Below, piece after piece: positions 1 through 8,670 of a DNA stretch of 64,000 nucleotides (the first letter of the stretch is position 1; each line of letters starts with the position of its first letter). A model generated the notes under the pieces. It had not been told where the DNA came from. It was given only the letters and a program-made list of their open reading frames with translations, and did not search any database. Origin of the DNA: Lachnoclostridium sp. Marseille-P6806 (GTDB lineage: Bacteria; Bacillota; Clostridia; Lachnospirales; Lachnospiraceae); NCBI RefSeq assembly GCF_900625025.1, contig NZ_LR130575.1, positions 1-64,000 on the forward strand. Reading direction: 5' to 3'. The position numbers and the translations under genes were made by a program.

Positions 1-221
1 CGGACGATGTACCAGTCCTTTTTCCGGCAGAAGCTGTTCCGCAGGTGTTCGTCAAGCCGGGTGAACGTCTCACCAAAGAAGTGGAGGGCTGCCCGGATAA
101 AGATCCCGGATCCATCATGGATGAATTCTGCAATCTTCGTCGGATCATCGAAGAAACTTTCCTGGATTTGTACCAGTTCAGGAATCCCGCTCTGGCCAAA
201 CTGTAGTATACTTTCAAGCAT
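1..221 (-). CDS. ISLre2-family transposase, N-terminal part (runs off window)
   Basis: Reading on the minus strand from the ATG at 221, the frame stays open to the window edge for 73 codons. It begins MLESILQFGQSGIPEL, contains a DPTKIAEFI stretch and ends RKKDWYIV. This matches my memory of the N-terminus of ISLre2/UPF0236-type transposases, in which a short helical region precedes an RK.DW.I.R motif. The catalytic part lies outside the window. An AGAGG ribosome binding site sits about 8 bases before the ATG. The gene diverges from the rhamnosidase gene at 343. Family assignment is from pattern memory, not a search. Confidence 0.55.
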   Translation of the reverse strand, partial: MLESILQFGQSGIPELVQIQESFFDDPTKIAEFIHDGSGIFIRAALHFFGETFTRLDEHLRNSFCRKKDWYIV

Positions 222-327
222 AGGGGGTACCTCTTTTCTGTGCCGGATTGTTGTGTGGTGCATTAATCTTAGCACAAAAGGGGGTATCCCTTTTTATATA
301 CTGTATTCCTACGAAAACTTTACACTA
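1..327 (-). mobile_element. Left part of an ISLre2-like insertion sequence
   Basis: The partial transposase gene is preceded (bases 222-327) by an AT-rich stretch unlike the surrounding GC-rich DNA. On the minus strand this stretch begins CTAGTGTAAAGTTTTCG, which I take to be the terminal inverted repeat. If so, the element ends near base 327, only about 15 bases before the rhamnosidase start codon. The other end and the target duplication are outside the window, so the boundary is inferred. Confidence 0.4.
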
Positions 328-342
328 GCAGAGAGGAGCGGC

Positions 343-3195
343 ATGAAGATCACACAGATGAAAATCAATGGAATAGAACAGCCTGTGGGATATCTGCTGG
401 AGGGGATCCGCGCGTCATGGAAGGTGACGGACACGGTCTCGAAAAAGGCAGTATATGTCGGCCTTTCCGTTTCGGCAGATCCGGATTTCAGAGAACTTCT
501 GTTCCATGCGGAAAAGGATGCCGTATCGTCCATCGAAACCGTGATCCCGCTGGCGCCGGATCCAGGAACGATCTACTACTGGAGGGTTGAGGTGACGGGG
601 GACGCGGGGGACAAGGCGACGGGGATCTCCACCTTCGAAACGGGCAGAATGGGGCGGACATGGGCGGCAGAGTGGATCGCCGCTCCGGACGAAGCCTCCT
701 GTCACCCGATTTTCGCAAAGACGTTTGAGACGGCAGGTTCGGTCAGGCGGGCAAGGCTCTACATCTCGGCGGCCGGTCTTTTTGAGGCCTTTCTGAATGG
801 GGAAAAAATACAGGACGAATATCTGACCCCTTATCTCACGAACTATGAGCGGAGACTGCAGGTTATCACGCTGCCGGCGGAGGACTGTCTGAGGGAGGGA
901 AGCAACCGGCTGGAGATCGTCCTCGGCAGGGGGTGGTTCTCCGGTCTGTTCGGGCTCGAGCTGCAAAGAAACAACTATGGGGATCGCATGGCGGCCATCG
1001 CGGAGCTGGAGCTGATCTATGACAACGGCAGCAGGGAGAGCATCCTGACCGATGAGACATGGACGGTCAGGGGCTCCGATATCAGGGATTCCGGCATCTA
1101 TGACGGCGAAACCATTGATCGCCTGCTCTATGAGGGACGGGAAAACAGGGAGAGGCCGGTGAGCGTGATACGCGAGTACAGGGACGGCACGAGGAACCTG
1201 ACAAAAGAGCGTCTGCGGGATCGGCTGTCGCTTCCGGTAAGAGTACAGGAAACGCTTCCGGTCAGGGAAATCATTCACACGCCGGCGGGAGAAACGGTTC
1301 TGGATTTCGGACAGAATTTGGCCGGATTCGTCTGTTTTCAGGCAGATTTTGAAAGAGGGACGAGGATCCTGCTGGAATTTGGGGAGATCCTGCAGCAGGG
1401 CAGCTTTTACCGCGGCAATTACCGGGACGCGGTTTCGGAGTTCCGGTATATCTCAGACGGACGGAAAGAGGAGGTGCGGGCGCATTTTACCTTCTTCGGA
1501 TTTCGCTATGTCAGGCTGAGCGGCTGGCCGGGGGAGCCAAGGGCCTCGGATTTCACCGGCTGTGTCCTGTATTCCTCCTTATCGAGGAGCGGATGGATCG
1601 AGACGGGGCACCCCGGGATCAATCGGCTCTACGAAAATACGCTGTGGAGCCAGAAATCCAACTTTATTGACATTCCCACCGATTGTCCTCAGCGATCCGA
1701 GCGCCTTGGCTGGACCGGGGACGCACAGGTCTTTTCTCCGACCGCAGGCTATCATATGGATACGCGGGCCTTCTTTCACAAGTATATCTGCGATCTGCGC
1801 GACGAGCAGAGCATCCTGGGAGGCGCCGTACCCAATTATATCCCCAACCTCGGTCATAAGACGGATGCCGGCCCTGTGTGGGGCGACGCGGGAACAATCC
1901 TGCCGTGGAATCTGTATCGTTACTACGGCTCTCTGGACGAGCTGGAGCAGCATTTCTCCATGATGCGGGACTGGCTGGACTGGCTTGTCCGTCAGGACGA
2001 CGCGGATTCCCATAAAGCAAAGCGCCTCTGCGATTTCGGTTTTACATTCGGCGACTGGCTCGCGCTGGACGGTCCGACGGAAACCAGTTTCAAGGGGAGC
2101 ACGGACGACTGCTATGTCTCCACGGCCTATTACTGTCACTCCGCGGAGCTTGTGAGGGACGCGGCGGGGCTGCTCGCGCAAAAGGCGGAGCGGGAGGGCA
2201 GAGCGCAGGCGGCGGAGCGCTATTCCCGGCTTCGGAAGGTCTATGAGAGATTGGCGGAGGAGATTCGGAGCGCTGTCCTGAACGAATATTTCACTCCGTC
2301 GGGACGGCTTTCCGTCGATACGCAGACAGGCCTCATCCTTGCGCTGAAATTCGGACTCGGCGCCGATCGGGAAAAGCTTGTCGCGCAGCTCCGGACCAGA
2401 CTGAAGAAGGATCTGTATCGGATCAAGGGCGGTTTTGTGGGCGCCCCGCTTCTGTGTACTGTGCTGGCCGAGAACGGAATGACGGATATCGCCTATGATT
2501 TTCTGTTTCATGAGCAGTTTCCGGGGTGGCTTTATGAGGTGAATCTCGGCGCCACAACCATTTGGGAGCGCTGGAATTCGGTTCTCCCGGACGGGAGCGT
2601 CTCGCCCACGGGAATGAACTCTCTGAATCATTATTCCTACGGCTCCGTCATGGAATTTGTCTATGCCTATGCCGCGGGGATCCGTCCTGTGACGCCGGGC
2701 TTTGCGGAGGCGCTCATCGCGCCGGAGCCCGACGCGAGACTGCGCTTTGTCAGGGCCGCCTACGATTCGGCGGCAGGAAGGTATGAGAGCGGCTGGACGC
2801 TGCATGAGGACGGCACGCTCACGGTGAGCGCCGTCATTCCGTTCGGCGCGAAAGCGACGGTCATCCTGCCCTCTGACCCGGAGCACAGGACGCTGTCTCT
2901 GGAAGCCGGCTCCTATTGCTGGAGCTACCGGCCGCAAAAGGATCTGCGGACCATCTTCGGCTGGGATACGCCGATCCGGAAGGCGGCGGAATTCCCTGCC
3001 GCGCTGGCGATCCTTGCGAGGCTGACGCCTCCGCTGGCGGGAATGTGTCATGATCCGGAAATGGGCTGCCATTCTTTCCGGGATGTTGCCGAGATGACCT
3101 ATATCCCGGTGGATCCGGCAGGCCTTAGACAGGCCGTGTCGGAGCTGTCGGAGCTCCGACACGGCGATTTGTGTCGAAACCCAAATGGCCCCTGA
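343..3195 (+). CDS. Alpha-L-rhamnosidase, glycoside hydrolase family 78
   Basis: A 950-residue protein that should release terminal alpha-L-rhamnose from plant polysaccharides or glycosides. No signal peptide is visible, so it probably acts inside the cell on imported oligosaccharides. The N-terminus carries an Fn3-like domain (ITQMKING, YYWRVEV) and a jelly-roll N domain. The (alpha/alpha)6 barrel contains DCPQRSERLGWTGD; Glu453 there should be the general acid. ATTIWERW follows, with Glu742 as the likely base, by analogy with characterised GH78 enzymes. The ATG at 343 has GAGAGGAG 6 bases upstream; the frame is open further upstream, but that part lies in the IS end. The last ~20 residues are encoded by a 13-bp hairpin and the start of a dispersed repeat, so the C-terminus has probably been rewritten. 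Confidence 0.93.
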   Translation: MKITQMKINGIEQPVGYLLEGIRASWKVTDTVSKKAVYVGLSVSADPDFRELLFHAEKDAVSSIETVIPLAPDPGTIYYWRVEVTGDAGDKATGISTFETGRMGRTWAAEWIAAPDEASCHPIFAKTFETAGSVRRARLYISAAGLFEAFLNGEKIQDEYLTPYLTNYERRLQVITLPAEDCLREGSNRLEIVLGRGWFSGLFGLELQRNNYGDRMAAIAELELIYDNGSRESILTDETWTVRGSDIRDSGIYDGETIDRLLYEGRENRERPVSVIREYRDGTRNLTKERLRDRLSLPVRVQETLPVREIIHTPAGETVLDFGQNLAGFVCFQADFERGTRILLEFGEILQQGSFYRGNYRDAVSEFRYISDGRKEEVRAHFTFFGFRYVRLSGWPGEPRASDFTGCVLYSSLSRSGWIETGHPGINRLYENTLWSQKSNFIDIPTDCPQRSERLGWTGDAQVFSPTAGYHMDTRAFFHKYICDLRDEQSILGGAVPNYIPNLGHKTDAGPVWGDAGTILPWNLYRYYGSLDELEQHFSMMRDWLDWLVRQDDADSHKAKRLCDFGFTFGDWLALDGPTETSFKGSTDDCYVSTAYYCHSAELVRDAAGLLAQKAEREGRAQAAERYSRLRKVYERLAEEIRSAVLNEYFTPSGRLSVDTQTGLILALKFGLGADREKLVAQLRTRLKKDLYRIKGGFVGAPLLCTVLAENGMTDIAYDFLFHEQFPGWLYEVNLGATTIWERWNSVLPDGSVSPTGMNSLNHYSYGSVMEFVYAYAAGIRPVTPGFAEALIAPEPDARLRFVRAAYDSAAGRYESGWTLHEDGTLTVSAVIPFGAKATVILPSDPEHRTLSLEAGSYCWSYRPQKDLRTIFGWDTPIRKAAEFPAALAILARLTPPLAGMCHDPEMGCHSFRDVAEMTYIPVDPAGLRQAVSELSELRHGDLCRNPNGP

Positions 3196-3350
3196 TTGCA
3201 GCCGTAAAACCGCCTGCGCGGATCTCTCAGCAAACGAAAATGCTGTCAGGGAAAGGGACGGCACGAGCCGCAAAGCGGCTCGGCGCCCTGCGCGCCGGCG
3301 CAGGGTGCTTTACGGCGCGTGCCTCGCATAAAGCGCTCCGGCAAGGAGGG
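3134..3350 (+). repeat. Dispersed structured intergenic repeat, copy A
   Basis: This stretch aligns closely with 11606-11830 upstream of purC. It opens with a perfect 13-bp hairpin (3134-3146 with 3152-3164, 5-base loop). Next come GCGATTTG and a weaker paired segment, then CGCCTGCGCGGA, CAGCAAACGAAAA.TGCTGTCAGG, a perfect GAGCCGC-AAA-GCGGCTC hairpin, and a CCCTGCGC-GCCG-GCGCAGGG hairpin. It ends CTCCGGCAAGGAGG, which is the ribosome binding site of the following broken gene. The hairpin lies inside the 3' end of the rhamnosidase reading frame. Confidence 0.75.
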
Positions 3351-3353
3351 AAA

Positions 3354-4365
3354 ATGAAATATCTGTGTAATCCGATGAATCTTCCGTACCGGTATCAGAT
3401 TTTTGAAAGAAAGGGCCGGTGCTTTGCCAGCAGAGAGGCGGCGGACCCGTCGCTGATCGAGTTCAGGGGGGAGCTATTATTTATTCCTCTCTATGACGGG
3501 CGGCTTTTACACCAGCGGGGCTCTCAGCGGCTGGGAATATCACAGGCTGCCGGAGGGAATACCGGTCTATGATTATGCGCCGGATGTCTGCGTGATCGGG
3601 GAATATCTGTATTTCTGCGCTTCCAGGCGCTTTGAGAACAGCGATTACTATCGGACAAGGGATCCGATCAGCGGCTCCTCCGGGGCCCTTTACTCCCGCA
3701 AAAAGCAACCCCTATTCCTACCATCCCGGCGGCTTTATGACCGGCGCGGGACACGGCTCGACGCTGGAGGACCGGCAGGGATGATTCTGGCATATCTCCT
3801 CCATGCACATCAGCAGAAATCATGATATGGAGCGCCGTCTGGGCTTGTGGCGGGCAGGCTTCGACGAAGAGGGGGAACTGTTCTGCGATCAGTATCTCAG
3901 GGACTGGCCGAGGCGGCTTGACGCAGAGCCGTGGTCTGGACCGGAGTGGATGTTGCTGTCCTACGGCAAGGCGGATACCGATCTTCCTCACGAGCTGATC
4001 GTGTCAGAACCGGGCTGGGAGCTTCGATATGTGAAGATCACGGTATGTGGGGTTCCGTTTCATGGACCGGCCTGCATGTCGGGGCTCCGGATCTTCGGAA
4101 GCTCCGCCGGGAACGCTCCGGCGGCGCCCGTCTACTCTCTGCGCAGGCTGTCCGAGCTGGACTGCGTGGCGTCATGGGAGCCCGAGGAGGGCGTGAATCA
4201 TGTCGTAAGCTGGGGACACTCCCCCGATAAGCTGTACCACAGCTACACGATATTCGGAAAGGGAGAGCAGAAAATCGGGGTCCTGATCCGTGGGCAGAGG
4301 ACTTTTTCCGCGTGGACGCGTTCAACGAATGCGGGATTACCAAGGGGGAGGTAAAAGAGCTATAA
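3354..4365 (+). pseudogene. Broken GH43-like glycosidase (beta-xylosidase/arabinosidase-like)
   Basis: Three reading frames together spell one family. Residues from ATG 3354 read NPMNLPYRYQ and REAADPS. After a frame change near 3478, YLFLSMTGGF, PVYDYAPDVCVIGEYLYFCAS and YYRTRDPISG follow. After a second break the third frame reads NPYSYHPGGF, MTGAGHGSTLEDRQG, a TGA stop at 3780, then FWHISSMHISRNH and ERRLGLW. A last frame change near 4300 restores NECGITKGEVKEL and a TAA at 4363. The centre of the beta-propeller, between DPISG and NPYSYHPGGF, is missing, so there is also an internal deletion. The product cannot be made as a working enzyme. It sits between the rhamnosidase and the oxidoreductase gene, which suggests a decaying sugar-use cluster. 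Confidence 0.8.
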
Positions 4366-4493
4366 TAACATGACCGGGGCGCCCTCTCTGAATACGCGGC
4401 GCGTGCCCCGCTTTCATCGCGGGCGGCTCATGACGGCCCGCAGCAACCGGCAGAGGGCGGAGCGTTCGCCGCGGCCGGAAAAAGGGAGAGAAT

Positions 4494-5501
4494 ATGTACA
4501 CAGCAGATGAAAAACGATACGACACCATGCAGTACCGGCGCTGCGGGAGGAGCGGCCTTCTTCTGCCCTCAATTTCGCTGGGCTTCTGGCACAACTTCGG
4601 GGATACCGGTGTGTATTCCAACATGGAAAAAATCTGCTTCACGGCGTTCGACAACGGCGTCACGCACTTTGATCTGGCCAATAATTACGGGCCGGAGCCG
4701 GGGAGCGCGGAGCGGAATTTCGGCCGGATTTTCGATGAGAACTTTCGGGCTTATCGGGATGAGATGATTATTTCGACCAAGGCGGGCTATGATATGTGGC
4801 AAGGCCCCTACGGGGACTGGGGGAGCCGGAAGTATCTGCTCGTGAGTCTGGATCAGTCGCTTCGGAGAATGGGGCTGGATTATGTCGATATTTTCTACCA
4901 TCACAGGATGGATCCGGAGACGCCGCTCGAGGAGACGATGGGCGCGCTGGAGCAGGCCGTGCGGAGCGGAAAGGCTCTGTATGCCGGGCTTTCAAATTAC
5001 GACGGCGAGACGCTCCGACGCGCGGCGACGATTCTGGAGGAGCGGCATGTGCCCTTTGTCATTAACCAGAACTGCTACAATATTCTGAACCGGACAATCG
5101 AAAAGAATGGACTGAAAGAAACCTCGCAGCGGATCGGGAAGGGCCTGATCTGCTTCTCGCCGCTGGCGCAGGGGATGCTGACGGATCGCTATCTGAACGG
5201 GATCCCGGCGGACAGCCGCGTCTGCACCGACGGGCGCTTTCTCCGCAGAGAGCAGCTTACGGAGGAGCTCATCGGCAGGCTCCGGGGCCTAAACGCGCTT
5301 GCCGCGCAGAGGGGACAGACGCTGGCGGAGATGGCGCTGGCCTGGATTCTTAGGGACGGCGCCGTGACCTCGGTTCTTGTCGGCGCGTCGAGGCCGCAGC
5401 AGCTTCTTGACAATATCCGGGCGGCAGAAAATACCTCGTTTACAGACGAGGAGCTCCGGGAGATCGACCGGCTTTCGCTCGATTCAGCCGAGCAGAGGTG
5501 A
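4494..5501 (+). CDS. Aldo/keto reductase, YghZ/L-glyceraldehyde-3-phosphate reductase-like
   Basis: A 335-residue NAD(P)H-dependent oxidoreductase with a TIM-barrel fold. The catalytic tetrad is visible as Asp60 and Tyr65 (HFDLANNYG), Lys96 (STKAGYD) and His137 (YHHRMD). The cofactor-binding segment SPLAQGMLTDRYL and the late VLVGASRPQQL motif fit the family. The length and FWHNFGDTGVYSN near the N-terminus resemble the YghZ branch. GGGAGAG lies 5 bases before the ATG. A strong terminator follows at 5510. Its place behind two glycosidase genes suggests a role in sugar or aldehyde reduction, but the substrate cannot be read from the sequence. Confidence 0.9.
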   Translation: MYTADEKRYDTMQYRRCGRSGLLLPSISLGFWHNFGDTGVYSNMEKICFTAFDNGVTHFDLANNYGPEPGSAERNFGRIFDENFRAYRDEMIISTKAGYDMWQGPYGDWGSRKYLLVSLDQSLRRMGLDYVDIFYHHRMDPETPLEETMGALEQAVRSGKALYAGLSNYDGETLRRAATILEERHVPFVINQNCYNILNRTIEKNGLKETSQRIGKGLICFSPLAQGMLTDRYLNGIPADSRVCTDGRFLRREQLTEELIGRLRGLNALAAQRGQTLAEMALAWILRDGAVTSVLVGASRPQQLLDNIRAAENTSFTDEELREIDRLSLDSAEQR

Positions 5502-5509
5502 AGCATGGC

Positions 5510-5537
5510 AGGGACGGGCGAAGGCCCGTCCCTTTTA
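5510..5537 (+). terminator. Rho-independent terminator after the aldo/keto reductase
   Basis: A 9-bp GC stem, GGGACGGGC-GAAG-GCCCGTCCC, is followed by TTTTACTT. It starts 8 bases after the stop codon and separates the sugar cluster from the metal-homeostasis genes. Confidence 0.88.
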
Positions 5538-5538
5538 C

Positions 5539-5569
5539 TTGCAGACGCCCCTGGATTAGTGTAAACTAA
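5539..5569 (+). promoter_or_regulatory. Promoter with overlapping palindromic operator of the DtxR-like gene
   Basis: TTGCAG (5539-5544), a 17-base spacer and TAAACT (5562-5567) form a plausible sigma-A promoter. The -10 lies inside a perfect inverted repeat, TTAGT-GTAA-ACTAA (5556-5569). A repressor bound there would block the promoter, so autoregulation by the adjacent DtxR-like protein is likely (inference). Transcription would begin near 5574, right at the first possible ATG (5575), which argues for a start further downstream. Confidence 0.5.
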
Positions 5570-5625
5570 CAAAAATGAAAGTCCCGCGCGAGGCGGGAGG
5601 ACGGGAGGACGAGGCAGGGAAAGCT

Positions 5626-6081
5626 ATGGGTGAGAGAGCTATGGATGAAAAACATCTCGGCAAATCGAAGGAAGATTATCTGGAAGCGATTCTGATGCTG
5701 AATAAGAAAAAAGGCTGGTGCCGTGAAATTGATGTTGCGGTGCATCTGAGCTTCTCCAAGCCGAGCGTCAGCATTGCTCTCAGCAAGCTGGAGAGCGGGG
5801 GCTATATCACGCGGGAGAACTCCGGCGAGATCCGCCTCACGCAGGAGGGACTGCGGATTGCGGAGGCGACGCTGGAGAAGCATGAGTTTTTCAAGTCCGT
5901 ATTCATGCGTCTTGGCGTGGCGGAGGCCGCGGCGGAGACGGATGCCTGTCTTGTGGAGCATTCGATCAGCGAGGATACGTTCGAAAAAATCCGCCGCTAT
6001 GTCGAGGAGGCGGAGAAGCGGCGCTCCTCCGACGGCAGCCCGCGCTCTGATTCGGACGCCGATCCGGTTTCTTCCGGCTAA
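5626..6081 (+). CDS. DtxR/MntR-family metal-dependent transcriptional repressor
   Basis: A protein of about 151 residues. The winged helix is recognisable from KSKEDYLEAILML, REIDVAVHLSFSKPSVSIALSKLE and GYITRENSGEIRLTQEG. It is followed by the metal-binding and dimerisation helices, EKHEFFKSVF and CLVEHSISEDTFEKI. There is no SH3-like third domain, so it is MntR-sized rather than DtxR-sized. Start chosen at ATG 5626, with AGGGA 5 bases upstream; ATG 5641 gives the more typical MDEKHLGKS start and is a good alternative, while ATG 5575 would leave almost no leader. The next genes encode a DUF6110 protein and a metal ATPase, so it probably senses Mn or Fe and controls that export or trafficking unit. 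Confidence 0.85.
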   Translation: MGERAMDEKHLGKSKEDYLEAILMLNKKKGWCREIDVAVHLSFSKPSVSIALSKLESGGYITRENSGEIRLTQEGLRIAEATLEKHEFFKSVFMRLGVAEAAAETDACLVEHSISEDTFEKIRRYVEEAEKRRSSDGSPRSDSDADPVSSG

Positions 6082-6092
6082 CAAAGATTATT

Positions 6093-6121
6093 TTGTGCTA
6101 AGCTCGGAAGCTGGTTATGAT
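6093..6121 (+). promoter_or_regulatory. Probable promoter of the DUF6110-ATPase operon
   Basis: TTGTGC (6093-6098) and TATGAT (6116-6121) are 17 bases apart. The -35 is embedded in an imperfect inverted repeat, CTAACAAA..TTTTGTGCTAAG. It shares CTAACAAA with the sequence just after the palindrome upstream of the DtxR-like gene, so shared control by that repressor is possible. Confidence 0.45.
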
Positions 6122-6204
6122 AGGACTGTCAATACGGAGGGTGCGGAGCCTGCGGTTCGAATGCGGTTACGGCGCCGGGTTTTGTATACAATGGAGGGAA
6201 AATC

Positions 6205-6519
6205 ATGAACGGATGGGGAAAGCTCGGATTATGGGCGGGCGGAGTGCTGTTCGGAACGGCCGGCATCGCCGTTCTCAGCTCGGAGGATGCGAAAAAGCTG
6301 TATACGCATGTCACGGCGGCGGCCAAGCGCGGCGGGGACTGTGTGATGAAGACCGTGACAGCGATACGCGAAAATTGCGAGGATATCAGCGCGGCTGCGG
6401 ATGATATCAACGAGGAGCGGGCAAGAGCAAAGGAGGAGCGCGAGATCGCGGATGCGAGAGCAAAGCTCGAGGAATACGGGGCAAAACAGTCTGCCGGGGC
6501 GGATGAGTCTGCTGTGTGA
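6205..6519 (+). CDS. DUF6110-family small membrane-associated protein
   Basis: A 104-residue protein. Residues ~5-25 (WGKLGLWAGGVLFGTAGIAVL) form one hydrophobic, glycine-rich helix. The core SSEDAKKLYTHVTAAAKRGGDCVMKTVT matches what I recall of DUF6110. The C-terminal half is a highly charged helix (INEERARAKEEREIADARAK) likely to form a coiled coil. GGAGGG stands 7 bases before the ATG. In Firmicutes this family is typically found next to heavy-metal P-type ATPases, as here. Its molecular role is not known to me; an accessory or chaperone role for the ATPase is inference. Confidence 0.75.
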   Translation: MNGWGKLGLWAGGVLFGTAGIAVLSSEDAKKLYTHVTAAAKRGGDCVMKTVTAIRENCEDISAAADDINEERARAKEEREIADARAKLEEYGAKQSAGADESAV

Positions 6520-6525
6520 TGCGCT

Positions 6526-8658
6526 ATGAAATGCAGAATTATGCATGAATCCCCGGGCCGCATGCGTATTCATGCGGTACAGAGCCGGATGACGCCTGCG
6601 CAGGCGGACATTCTGGAATATTATCTGAGAGATCTTCCTTTTGTGAGGGAGGCCAGAGTTTATGACCGTACCGGCGATGCCGTGATCCGCTACGGCGGAA
6701 CGGAGGCGGGAATCACAGACGCGGGGGCGGAGCGCTGCCGGGAGGAACTGATGGCGGCGCTCGGGCGCTTTTCCTATGAGGATGAACATGCGCGGGCGCT
6801 TGTCCCGGAGCATACGGGACGCGGCCTCGAGCGAAAATATGAGGAAAAACTGGTTTTTACCGTAATCGGGCGGGGACTGCGCAGACTGCTCTTTCCTGCG
6901 CCGCTTCGTGCGGTATGGGCGGTGTTTAGAAGCGTTCGCTTTATCGCAAGAGGGCTGTCTGCTCTTCGGCGGGGAAAGCTGGATGCTTCGGTGCTTGACG
7001 CGGCGGCAGTGGTTGCTTCTTTGCTCCGCGGAGACTTTGCTACGGCGGCCTCTGTTATGTTTCTCCTCGATGTGGGAGAGCTTCTCGAGGAATGGACGCA
7101 CCGCAAATCAGTGGACGACCTGGCGCGTTCCCTGTCGCTCGGAATCGACAGGGTATGGCTTCTGACGGAGGCGGGAGAGGTTCTGACCGATGTCCGTGAC
7201 GTCTGCGAGGGAGACCGGATCTGCGTCAGAACGTCGCATGTGATCCCTCTGGACGGCCGGGTAGCGGGCGGCAGCGCGACGGTGAATCAGTCCTCCATGA
7301 CGGGAGAATCTGTGCCCGTGCCGAAGACGGAGGGCGGCTATGTCTATGCGGGGACGGTCGTAGAGGAGGGTGAGATTGTCGTCTCGGTGACAAAAAAGAC
7401 GGGCTCCGGAAAATATGATCAGATCGTCCGCATGATCGAGGAGACGGAGAAGCTGAAGTCCGGCGCGGAGACGGATGCGTTCCGTCTCGCCGACCGGCTG
7501 ACCCCGTGGTCGCTGTTCGGCGCGGCGGCAGCATGGCTTCTTACGCGGAACGTGAACCGGGTTCTCTCTTTCCTGATGGTCGATTTTTCCTGCGCTCTGA
7601 AGCTCTCGATGCCGCTCGCCGTGCTGTCGGCGATCCGCGAGGCGCGCAGTCGCGGCATAACGGTCAAGGGCGGCCGGTTTCTGGAAACGGCGGCAGCGGC
7701 GGATACCATCGTCTTTGATAAGACGGGAACGCTGACGCATGCCACGCCGTGCGTGGTGCGGATCGATACCTTTGGCGGGCGGAGCGAAACCGAGATGCTG
7801 CGGACGGCAGCCTGTCTCGAGGAGCATTATCCGCATTCCATCGCCAATGCGGTTGTGGAAGCGGCGAGAAAGCGCGGCATCATTCATAAAGAGATGCATT
7901 CTGAGGTGCAGTATGTCGTGGCGCATGGCATCGTCAGCGCGATCGGCGGCAAGAGGGCTCTGATCGGAAGCCGTCACTTTGTCTTTGAGGACGAGCACTG
8001 CTCGGTTCCGCAGGGTGAGGAAGAAAGGCTGGCGGCGCTCCCGGAGGAGTTTTCGCAGCTGTATCTCGCGATCGACGGGGAGCTTGCCGCGGTGCTCCAC
8101 ATTTTTGATCCGCTTCGCGCCGAGGCGGCCGAGGTGATCGGCGAGCTCCGCCGTCTGGGCATCCGCAGGGCGGCGATGATGACCGGTGACAATTTCAGAA
8201 CCGCCGCGGTGATCGCCCGCAGTCTCTGTATTGATGAGTTCCGTGCGGAGGTCCTGCCGGAGGATAAGGCGGCGTTCATCCGCGCGGAGCATGCGAAGGG
8301 GCGCAGGGTGATTATGATCGGCGACGGTGTCAACGATGCGCCGGCATTGTCCGAGGCGGACTGCGGCATAGCGGTCAGTGCGGGCGCGGCGATCGCGCGG
8401 GAAATCGCAGACATCACGATCACGGCGGACAGCCTCCGGGAGCTGGTTCTTCTGCGCAGGCTCTCCATGGAGCTCATGCGGAGGATACACCGGAATTACC
8501 GTTTTATCATTTCATTCAATGCGGGCCTCATTTTTCTGGGGGCTCTGGGAGTTCTCCCTCCGGCGGCATCGGCGCTTCTGCACAATACGGCGACCGTAGT
8601 GACCGGAATGCGGAGCATGACGAACCTGATACATGATGAATCCGGCAGAAAAAACTGA
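6526..8658 (+). CDS. Heavy-metal-translocating P1B-type ATPase with atypical metal-site motif
   Basis: A 710-residue membrane pump. The order is an N-terminal HMA-like domain without CxxC (KCRIMHESPGRMRIH), membrane helices, the actuator loop with TGES (259-262), then helices with the metal-site segment DFSCALKLSMPL (~350-361). Next is the phosphorylation site DKTGTLT with Asp398, then GDGVND (599-604) and two closing helices. The usual CPC or SPC motif is replaced by SCA, so specificity for Cu or Zn should not be assumed. The DtxR/MntR-like gene upstream favours Mn or Fe. It follows the DUF6110 gene by 6 bases with no strong ribosome binding site, so coupling is likely. A 26-codon membrane peptide gene follows directly. 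Confidence 0.9.
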   Translation: MKCRIMHESPGRMRIHAVQSRMTPAQADILEYYLRDLPFVREARVYDRTGDAVIRYGGTEAGITDAGAERCREELMAALGRFSYEDEHARALVPEHTGRGLERKYEEKLVFTVIGRGLRRLLFPAPLRAVWAVFRSVRFIARGLSALRRGKLDASVLDAAAVVASLLRGDFATAASVMFLLDVGELLEEWTHRKSVDDLARSLSLGIDRVWLLTEAGEVLTDVRDVCEGDRICVRTSHVIPLDGRVAGGSATVNQSSMTGESVPVPKTEGGYVYAGTVVEEGEIVVSVTKKTGSGKYDQIVRMIEETEKLKSGAETDAFRLADRLTPWSLFGAAAAWLLTRNVNRVLSFLMVDFSCALKLSMPLAVLSAIREARSRGITVKGGRFLETAAAADTIVFDKTGTLTHATPCVVRIDTFGGRSETEMLRTAACLEEHYPHSIANAVVEAARKRGIIHKEMHSEVQYVVAHGIVSAIGGKRALIGSRHFVFEDEHCSVPQGEEERLAALPEEFSQLYLAIDGELAAVLHIFDPLRAEAAEVIGELRRLGIRRAAMMTGDNFRTAAVIARSLCIDEFRAEVLPEDKAAFIRAEHAKGRRVIMIGDGVNDAPALSEADCGIAVSAGAAIAREIADITITADSLRELVLLRRLSMELMRRIHRNYRFIISFNAGLIFLGALGVLPPAASALLHNTATVVTGMRSMTNLIHDESGRKN

Positions 8659-8670
8659 TGGAGGGAAATC

